Origin: Neoceratodus forsteri
Lineage: Eukaryota; Chordata; Ceratodontiformes; Ceratodontidae
NCBI GenBank assembly: GCA_016271365.2
Contig: CM057449.1
Coordinates: 1,562,482,501 to 1,562,546,500 of the forward strand
Length of the DNA: 64,000 bases
Reading direction: 5' to 3'
This document shows positions 56,675 to 64,000 of the stretch, piece by piece. The position numbers were made by a program, and so were the translations under genes. The notes under the pieces were generated by a model. That model did not search any database. It was not told where the DNA came from and was given only the letters and a program-made list of their open reading frames with translations. Every line of letters starts with the position of its first letter. Within the stretch, counting starts at the first letter, position 1.

Positions 56675-57355
56675 GAAATTTATAGAACTATTGTCTCCAT
56701 GGCATAGATTTAATAATTAGATTAAAAAATTTGGAGGAAGGAGACCACAATAGCACTGATTCTGCATGAGTAAACTGCATGGGGTGATGGCTAGACAGGT
56801 ACAAAATAAAAATAAAGTTAAGTTAGCCCATCAGGATGCCGACTCGCACCCCAGCACTCAGTTAACACTGGGTAGGGGAAGGGGGAGAGCTTGGCAGTCC
56901 ATTAAGGGGGAACACTAAACTTGGATATATCTATGCCTTAACTCCTTTTTGCTGGTTACAAGATCTGGGAAACACACTGGCCATGGCCTCTTTCCCAAGG
57001 AAGGACTGTTATACATCAGAGGGAAGATGTGTGTATTAATACTCATTGATATTAGGGACTCAGAAATGGACACCTGTCTGATGTAAACCATGAAATATCA
57101 GGCTAAGTACTGCTTACTAAGGTCCAAGAGGTACTGGCGAATCTGAGCCACAAATTGTGGGGATAGAGACATGCTAAAGGTTGCATAGTTATATGATTTA
57201 GTTGAAGGTTTCCCTATGTTATGTTTGGGACATGTATAACTTGTAACAGTTGGTTGTAACATACTTGTGTAATGTAAATGCAGTTTACAAATGCAAAAAA
57301 CTATTGCTGTGTCAGTTGTGATATTTCCACTAAATAAAACATTTATGAAGTTAAA
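56675..57355 (+). pseudogene. L1-type LINE ORF2 end and 3' UTR (outer nest)
   Basis: Reading resumes with GKFIELLSPWHRF, directly after the interrupted LRFEGETF of 50436, then IKKFGGRRP. A 3' UTR follows, ending AAAACATTTATGAAGTTAAA, the usual form for this LINE group. Confidence 0.8.
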
Positions 57356-57359
57356 AAAA

Positions 57360-57940
57360 CAATCCGGGGGCAGCACAGTGGTTTTGTATGCACAGCAGTA
57401 TATGATATCTCAATAGTTAATGGAATGGAGCAGGAAGTGAGAGACTACCTGCTTCCTCAATCAGCACTGAGGCAGTGCTTGGACCAGTAGAGAAAGTTAA
57501 GCTGCGGCCCTACGCTGTTAAGATGTGATCAATGTGCCTATTGCATGTACATGATACATCACGCCAGATTCCTAGATATTTTAATATGTTGACTTGCTCA
57601 TTAGTCTTGCCACAGCTCTTAACTGTGCCTGATTACAAGGGCCGTCCTTCATGTTATCACTCAAAATTGCACTGTCCCTCATCCATCCCTCATGGAAAAG
57701 GTGCTGCCCACACAAGAATGTTCTGTAAATTCAGGCATTAATGCAGAAATTTATAATCTTCCTAGATGCAAACTCTAAAATAAACTTGGTACAAGTAAGT
57801 ATAATGGTTTCACAGTGTTTTGAGCTTATAACTCCATGTTTGAAGATGTGTCCCTCATGAGGGTCAGTGTCACTTATTTTGAATATCCGTGTCCCTCATT
57901 TCACTGACAAATGATTGAGAGCTATGGGTGTTGCCATCAA
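57360..57940. other. No gene recognised
   Basis: Non-coding. TGTCCCTCAT recurs three times at 57670-57900, perhaps a short degenerate repeat. Confidence 0.35.
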
Positions 57941-57944
57941 GATG

Positions 57945-58045
57945 TTATTTATTATTTTTTATTTATTTAGCTTTTGTTGATCGGGTAAGTGCACTAGACA
58001 AGTCCTGCCTATTTTCAGGCATGACCCGGGGGGGGGGGGGTTATA
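57945..58045 (-). mobile_element. SINE/L2-like 3' tail fragment
   Basis: GTTGATCGGGTAAGTGCACT, AAGTCCTGCC, TTTTCAGGCATGACCCGGGG match the tail at 41650-41710 nearly base for base. The body is absent. A G-run follows. Confidence 0.8.
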
Positions 58046-58199
58046 ATTGCAAGTGGAGCAAATGAACTAGTTGGCAAGTTCTGGGATACAAACACCATAG
58101 ACCACAGACAATTTGCTCACTAGTGTAGGCTTTTTTCATAATTGTTGGCCAGGAAAGACAAGCTAAGCTGTGGCTTGTTTCCATGTGCATCCTGGGAGC

Positions 58200-58318
58200 A
58201 CGGGGAGGTTAAGTGACTTGCTTATAGTCACACAGTATATGAGGGGTGGCTGTGGGATTTAAACTCAGTTCTCCAGGTTTGCAGCTCTGTGCTCTTAACC
58301 ACTATGCTATACTGCCTT
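58200..58318 (-). mobile_element. MIR-type CORE-SINE
   Basis: On the minus strand GCATAGTGGTTAAGAGCACA is the tRNA-derived part and TGTGACTATAAGCAAGTCAC, then TTAACCTC, the core. Head and core are both well kept. Confidence 0.85.
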
Positions 58319-58439
58319 CTTTTTCTTACAGTAGGTTGTGTTTTTACTTTTCATTATTCTATTAATTGTATATTGTAATCCAGATATACATTAGCTAAAG
58401 GCAAATTGTTTCTCTTGTGTCAACACTCCACTTTGCTCC

Positions 58440-58980
58440 CACCTGTTCCTGCTCTGGCCATGGCTAGGCTGTCTTATCCTCATTTATCCTCCTTAGCCAT
58501 GTATTACTCCTACGTACTACTATGTGTTAGTTGCATGTTCTAACAGTCTAATTTTTATACATACTTAATTGGTTATTTTCTGCTCCCATCCCTCCCTGCC
58601 TGCATCTTGTTTGCTGTGTACTGTAATACTGTCAGAACAATTTTTTGCTGTATATTTTTGCACACACCATTCTTTACATATGTTTTGCCTGTTTCATTCT
58701 GTGTACATTTTTTGTCCTTGCATGTATATTTTTGGATGTATTTGTCACTCCCTTCCCTGCCTGTTACCATTTGTTATATGATTTGCCAGCACAAATTACT
58801 GCTGCACATTTTTGCCTGTGCCATCCTGTCTGTCTGTCTGTCTCTCTCATCAACTTTGCCAGTTTCTTTCTCTATTTAATTTTGATTCCTGTACACATCC
58901 CCTGGGGCACACCTGGATATAAGCATCTGTTCACTTGCCTTTCCTGTTTACCAAGATTCAATAAATAAATGCATTTTAAA
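58440..58980 (+). mobile_element. LINE 3' UTR fragment (L2-like)
   Basis: A T-rich stretch ends in CTGGATATAAGCATCTGTTC and then AATAAATAAATGC, the form of an L2-type LINE tail. A TGTC tetranucleotide run lies at about 58828-58845. No coding segment. Confidence 0.4.
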
Positions 58981-59057
58981 AATCAAGGTGTGACAGACTC
59001 ATTATTGATCCAGTCTCATGCTTCATTACAAGAAAAGAAATCTTGCTCCAGAAAGGC

Positions 59058-59345
59058 TTAGGGCATGCCACCCAGATGGCCTAGAGGTAGTGCGTTGGGA
59101 TGCTGCCATACTGGCCACCCAAATTCAGAAGTGCACATATGTTGCTGTGTCAGGAAGCAGGTAACTTCTGTACGGCAGTGTACCTCTGCTGGGGAGGGTT
59201 GTTGGCTAGTTCTGGAACTACAACAAACTAGTGACTCTTGGAAGCTTGCTTTTGCCACAGGGGAACTGCATACATAGGAGGCCAACAGAGGCAGAGCAGT
59301 GCACATGCCAAGGGATGCAAGTAGGGATCAAGGAGAGAAAAACTG
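59058..59345 (+). mobile_element. tRNA-SINE-like element (tentative), copy 2
   Basis: The head GATGGCCTAGAGGTAGTGCG resembles a box A. Downstream CTGGGGAGGGTTG and AAACTAGTGAC parallel 40985-41300. Confidence 0.45.
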
Positions 59346-59639
59346 GAAAGACTAAAAACAACACCCTGTCACCCAAATGATGGTGAATCTGCTACTTGAG
59401 TATATCCCTCAGAGAGGACGGGGGAGATAAACAGATGATGAAAACAACTTGCTTGGTACTAGTGGACTCAAACATGGATGATTTGATCTGAACAGGGAAT
59501 CTTATAGAACTTCAAATGTGTGCTGGTTAAATATATTTCAAATGTATTTAGACCTTTGTGGAAGACTGCAGCCTGATAGCTATAATATGCTTAAGAAAAG
59601 AGAGTGACAGCAGGAAAAATGCCCCATGCCATTTTCAAA

Positions 59640-60060
59640 TTATTTATTTATTGAATTTTGTTGACCCGTTAGGCCCACTGAGACTAGAAATCCCTTTTTC
59701 AGGGGTGACCGGGAGGAGGGGATACAGATGGTAACCAACTGAAATTGAACCAGATTAAGCTGTTGGTGGTATTTCTAGTGAATGGGGGAAATCTGGTCAG
59801 GATACCAGGGAAATTCCCCTACTCTTTTTGAGACATGCCATGGGATCTTTAACGTTCACCTAAACAGGCAGATGGGACCTTGGTTTAACACCACATCCGA
59901 AAGATGGCACCTTAGGAGTGCAGCACCTACCTCATGCTGCGCTACAATGTCAGTATTGGGATATTAACCCAAGTGGCTGGTGTGGGGATAGAACCCACAG
60001 CCTATTGATCTCCTGGCCTCAGAGGCAAGTGTACAACCTACTGAGCTACTGACACTGATT
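59640..60060 (-). mobile_element. tRNA-headed SINE with L2-like tail, complete
   Basis: This is the full-length representative of the SINE seen in pieces elsewhere. On the minus strand a tRNA-like head at 60055-59980 has a box A (TAGCTCAGTAGGTTG) and a box B (GGTTCTATCCC). A central part follows with TTTCGGATGTGG and GTTAAAGATCCCATGGC. Its 3' end is the same hairpin that ends the L2-like LINE at 50440-50515 (CCCCTGAAAAAGGGAT, CAGTGGGCCTAACGG), and then AATAAATAAATAA. Sharing a LINE's tail is how SINEs recruit a partner's reverse transcriptase. Family name not recalled. Confidence 0.85.
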
Positions 60061-60719
60061 AATGCATAACATTTAAAACATGCTAATTGTCTGGTCTTGT
60101 ATGGCACATCCTGTAGACTTCTGTACCTGTTAAAAACCATGACCTTGCATTTTTCCCCCTAAGGCCACTGAGCATTCTAATATGCACTGTTTGTGCATGC
60201 AGAGGCATGAGTACACTTATCAGCATCCAAAGGCAGACCCCCCTCCCAGAGTAGATGCACTCACTGTGCTGTCATTTGGCTAATAGCAGGTAAGTAGCAG
60301 TGTGGTGTGTCCCCCCCTCCACTAACAGAGGAGAGCTGTCCTTGGGACATGCTACTCTCCCCCTGTTGGACCCCCGTGCAACCCAAATGTGTTCCTAACA
60401 GCTGAGGTGCTGTGCAGAAAGTTATAGCTTTGCAGCCAAGACTGGACTGACTAAAACTTGTTTTTTAAGTTATGAAGGTACTGCACTACGAATCTGACTG
60501 CAGTCTCAGCACAGTGGCCAACAGTTAACGCACCAGGTTTGTACTGCAGAAATTATCGGGCAGGAATATGGGTGATCCTATGGTAAAATAGTGTAATCCT
60601 GGTGACTTGAAACCTGTAGGTTATAGCATGCATTGTTTAATATTAACTACATTGTGAAATTCTCTGACGTATTTCTGTAAAAAAACAATAAAGAAAGCAG
60701 AATAATCATTAGTCCAAGT
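60061..60719. other. No gene recognised
   Basis: Non-coding. CAGTGGCCAACAGTTAACGC near 60513 is box-A-like but no convincing box B follows. Confidence 0.35.
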
Positions 60720-62069
60720 GTAGTGAAAGTTTCAGATGTCAGAAATTATATTAAGGGCCTACTCAGAGGGGCTGGTAATAATCCTGATATCATATTGCAC
60801 ATAGGAACAGATGGTATAGGGAGAAGAGCTGACAAAGTTATAAGATCAGATTTTATATTCTTAGACCAGGAACTTACTAACAGGGGTTCAAAGGTCTTTA
60901 TACCAGAAATCCTCCCAGTTCCAAGACCTGGGCATCGGAGCCAGATAGTAATTAAAAGAAAAACTCAATGCCTGATTAAAGAGTTTGGTCAATGGAGCAA
61001 GGATTTAACTTTATCTGACACTGGGACAGATTCAGTAACAGAAGAGTTATACAGGCATCTGAACAGACTTGGTGCCAAAATGTTGGGTGCAGATTTAGCA
61101 AAGTGATTACCCATCATTTAAACTGACATCTAATAAGGGAGCTGGGGACACAAACCTCCCTAGTTCCATTGAAAGTCCCCTTATTCACAACAACTCATTA
61201 TGCAGAATTGGGCTCCCATACAATGACACTTTAAAAAGGGGTAAATGTAAACCGGACAAGCAAAAAACACATAGAAAGGTCTCTTAAGTAATGCTAGAAA
61301 TATGAATAATAAAATGGACCTCCTAGAGACAATCATATCCTCAGGCCAGCCAGACTTTGTAGGAATTCTTGAAACTTGGTGGTCAAGTGAAGATCCTTGG
61401 GCTAAATATTTGGGTATAACTTATTCCGCAAGGGTGATATGGCAGAAAGATTGGCAGTGTAGCACTCGTTCATAAATCGGTTCAGACAATTAAAACTAAT
61501 AATAATGACAGCCTTGAAAATGTATGAGTCAAACTATTTTGCAAAGGGCATATAGATCTCATAATTGTCATAATACCTAGACCCCCTGACCAGAGGGTTG
61601 ACCTAGATATACAAATACACAATATTATTTCATCCATTCGTGACAAGGTTGACCTGATCATTCTGGCAGACTTCAACTATGGAGTTATAAACTGGGAAAC
61701 TAATATGGGCACAACATCTGAGAACCTATTTGTACAAACCTGTTCTGACAAGAACTTGAACCAATACATTATAGAGTCAATGAAGGACATTGCAATTTTA
61801 GATTAGTTATGTGCAATAACAGTACTTTAACAGAAGAATGTACAGTTTGTGAACATTTTGGAACTAGTGATCACAATGTGGTCGCAAAACTCATGAGATC
61901 ATCTGCAATTGTGAAAGACATTACTAAGATTCAAAATGACAACAGGGCAAATGTTACTGCAATGAAACAAAGTCTAGCAACTTGGGATTGGAAAATTATT
62001 TTAAAAATGCTGAGATGAATTAAAGAACTAGTGGAATCAAAACAGACTGACAGGAAAATGATGCAAATT
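60720..62069 (+). pseudogene. CR1-type LINE fragment (ORF1 end, ORF2 start)
   Basis: The first part (60723-61106) is a 127-residue open stretch with DIILHIGTDGIGRRADKVI and IPEILPVPRPGHR. It resembles the SGNH-esterase ORF1 of CR1-type LINEs, with the NxD block changed to TDG. ORF2 starts near 61290 with NARNMNNKMDLLETI, an endonuclease N-terminus, then DFVGILETWW, and ILADFNYGVINWETN near 61662-61706. SDHNVVAKL at about 61868 holds the final Asp-His pair. It is distinct from the octamer-tailed CR1-like family above. It is cut by the T2-like MITE at 62070 and I did not find its continuation. Confidence 0.7.
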
Positions 62070-62533
62070 TTAAGAAGTAGTTATTTGTAACTTTTTATGT
62101 CTGAAGTATTTTCCTTTTTCCTTTTGATCATTAGAATGGTTTTTATGTGATAATATTGTGCTGGATGTGTGAAATAACTCTCAGCCTGGCAATTGACATA
62201 TCTATCTCTACTCCCCCCACTGCATCATCAGCATTGTGATCTCATTGACAGTGACATCACAGGTGACTGACCTGCAGCTACTGAGTGGCTGCTCCTACGC
62301 AGCAGTGATGTCACAGACAGTGAGGTCACAGTGCTGATGATGCAGTTGGTGGAATGGAGCTAGAAATGTCAGTTGCCAGGCAGAGTGCTGTTCCACAAAC
62401 ACACCTACTTAAATTGGTAAACAATCTTCTAATTAACCAAAGGTAAAAGAAAAAGTATCTCAGATATAAATGGCAATAAGTTGGCTGCTTTTAAAAACTA
62501 ATATTAATTTTAGGCAGTACACTAGCTCTTTAA
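62070..62533. mobile_element. T2/Kolobok-like palindromic MITE 5
   Basis: The palindrome is centred near 62290. Arms share AGCCTGGCAATTGACAT, CTGCATCATCAGCATTGTGA and GTGACATCAC with their inverses. TTAA lies at 62070-62073 and 62530-62533, and the right end reads TTAAAGAGCTAGTG in inverse. Ends are more diverged than in MITEs 3 and 4. Confidence 0.7.
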
Positions 62534-63159
62534 GTAATAAAACATGACAGTGTGTGTACTGTGGTGGGATAATGGCACATCTTGAGTGTGTTGTGAGGCA
62601 TGAGGCATTGCCGAGTGCCTTCAGCCACCCAAGAAGTGTCATTCTCCCTCCACAAAGCACACCCTGAAGTGTCTTATTGGGGTTATAAAATGAGTCCAAG
62701 ATTTTGTTTTGGGGGAGGGTGAAAATGCACAAAAATGAAAAAAAAAAATGTTTATGACTTAAAAAACAAAACATTCATCCACCCCAGCAAAATAGTCTCA
62801 GAACATCCCAGCATTGACATGCAATCTCTGGTTCAAATATTAGTCACAGCAAAATAGATTTATTTTGAATTAGCTCTTAAGCCCTCCATTTTCCCCAGCC
62901 CACCCAATTCACCTGTTTCCTCACTTGTTTTTCTCTTCACATTATTCCTTCCCTTTTCCCCACCTTGTTTCTTTTCTGTCTTTCCTACATTCAAGAGATG
63001 GAATGTTTACCATGGACAGAATACAATAATTCAGATCTTTGCACAGTTCTACATGCAGAATGCTCACCCCCACAATCACACAACAAAAGGCCTTAGATGG
63101 ACCCAAGGATTTTGTTGCAGGTTTAACAGCAAATATTTTTCTGCTAAGTAAGTTAGGTT
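62534..63159. other. No gene recognised
   Basis: Non-coding, with an A-run near 62740. No recognised repeat apart from a weak relation to 19130-19240. Confidence 0.35.
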
Positions 63160-63505
63160 AGAAGAAAAAATTACTCACCTTAGTAATTGTGTTTCTTCTA
63201 ATGGAGTCTTGCTGTATTCTGACATATGCAGTTAGCCCCAGCACTTGAACTGCCCCGGAGAGGAAAGAGTTAACTCTATGCAGGAAGCATAGAATGTTGG
63301 GCTCAAGCTCAGATTCAAACCTCTGTCTGTAGTGCTTCAGAGTGTAACCATCAGATTCTTTACTCTGCCTAACTGTTCAGTCGCTCCGGAGATTGCTCCT
63401 TCGCATCGGTTCGGTACAGTTCAGAATTCATCGGTTAATTCAATCGATTTGTTGTTTTTTGGTTTCAAGTCTCTGTCTACGGTGCAGTAAGTGTTTAGTA
63501 AGGTA
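63160..63505 (+). mobile_element. DIRS-like terminal repeat fragment
   Basis: It begins AGAAGAAAAAATTACTCACC, then TTAGTAATTGTGTTTCTTCT, the layout of the outer end of DIRS termini; the element at 25.7-30.0 kb has a comparable outer end on its minus strand. GC/CpG-containing sequence follows (GTTCAGTCGCTCCGGAGATT). No ORF1 follows. Confidence 0.4.
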
Positions 63506-63673
63506 ATGGACTGTATTTAATTCTCTGTGTGGCCTCACAACCCCAATGACACACCCTGTCAGCTGTCAATCTTGGGATGATGGGCGGATGGGGGAGGGGC
63601 AACCTAAAGATTTTTCATTTCCTGACTTTTGTGTTTTAACCCTAAATGATGCATTAACGAAGTTGTTTGCATA

Positions 63674-63675
<2 letters not shown>

Positions 63676-63709
<34 letters not shown>
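63676..63709 (+). repeat. (TA)n microsatellite
   Basis: A pure TA run of about 17 units at the border of the hammerhead-bearing sequence. Confidence 0.95.
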
Positions 63710-63712
<3 letters not shown>

Positions 63713-63857
63713 TACAAAATCACACATGCCCCCACAATGCAAAGCATTATGGGCTGCATATGCAAATCACCACAGAATATTATGCTGGTTCAACTTTAAG
63801 CAGAAATGCATGGTGCTGAAAAGCCTCTCACACAGTTTGCAAAGGGTGCCAACAGAA

Positions 63858-63901
63858 GACATAGACACGTGTTTCGTCCTACCAGGATTTATCAGTATGC
63901 C
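63858..63901 (-). ncRNA. Hammerhead ribozyme-like motif, one core change
   Basis: Minus strand order: GGCATA (stem I 5'), CTGATAA, hairpin TCCT/AGGA with a GGT loop, C, GAAA, a self-complementary ACACGTGT (counting the last A of GAAA) as stem III, C as cleavage position, TATGTC (stem I 3', pairing all six positions with GGCATA, one as G-U). The conserved core should read CTGANGA; here G8 is A, which should weaken or abolish cleavage. The eight-base palindrome as stem III fits dimer-type hammerheads. The host element spans roughly 63710-63960, but its type is not settled. Confidence 0.6.
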
Positions 63902-64000
63902 TCATCTGTTTGACACCCCAGTGAAATGAACCAGCTACCCTAAGATGGTCTATTTAGGTTATGTTGTGGTGAACCCAATTAAAACAAAAAACAATTTAAA

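Overview
The window looks like a stretch of intron from a large, repeat-rich vertebrate genome. Only one host coding exon is convincing: a 193-bp kelch-repeat exon on the minus strand at 18304-18496, with an AG acceptor, a GT donor and an open frame. Its residues match the C-terminal kelch region of KLHL32 as I remember it. No neighbouring KLHL32 exon was recognised, so the flanking introns probably exceed about 18 kb (3' side) and 45 kb (5' side). The repeat mix suggests an amphibian, and the octamer-tailed CR1 family with abundant L2-like, L1/Tx1 and DIRS elements makes a caecilian my best guess. The mix includes TTAA-flanked palindromic T2/Kolobok-like MITEs, hammerhead-bearing Penelope-like remnants, PIF/Harbinger and MIR. 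The species call is inference, not something the sequence proves.

Layout. 1-3700: a minus-strand hammerhead-like motif and three copies of an unclassified dispersed repeat. 3704-6813: a decayed PIF/Harbinger transposon with TIRs, a TTA duplication and transposase fragments. 6.8-9.3 kb: LINE 3' tails and two palindromic T2-like MITEs. 10.2-11.5 kb: a DIRS reverse transcriptase/RNase H fragment split by a mariner-like MITE. 12.7-15.3 kb: L1 pieces, an L1 ORF1 split by a T2-like MITE, and a hAT MITE with a perfect 8-bp duplication. 16-20.8 kb: LINE ends, MIRs, the KLHL32 exon and foldback elements. 21.2-23.9 kb: a composite with inverted subterminal repeats, a 111-bp tandem array and two promoter-like modules. 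24-25.3 kb: an L2-like fragment. 25.7-30.0 kb: an internally deleted DIRS element with inverted terminal repeats, an internal complementary region and only ORF1.

32.5-36.1 kb: a long but frameshifted CR1-like LINE with an SGNH-esterase ORF1. 38.1-40.8 kb: an L2-like LINE. 41.8-47.4 kb: an L1/Tx1-type LINE, nearly full length, inserted inside a SINE with a visible 9-bp duplication. 47.9-48.7 kb: a large T2-like palindrome. 49.3-57.4 kb: a three-level nest in which an L1-type LINE is interrupted by an L2-like LINE, itself interrupted by a CR1-like LINE. 58-64 kb: MIR, SINEs, a CR1-like fragment cut by another T2-like MITE, a DIRS-like terminus, a TA microsatellite and a second hammerhead-like motif.

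None of the transposon reading frames looks intact. The biologically richest signals are the hammerhead motifs, the SINE whose 3' tail matches a LINE in the same window, the nested insertions that give relative ages, and the deleted DIRS element that keeps all its cis-acting structure.
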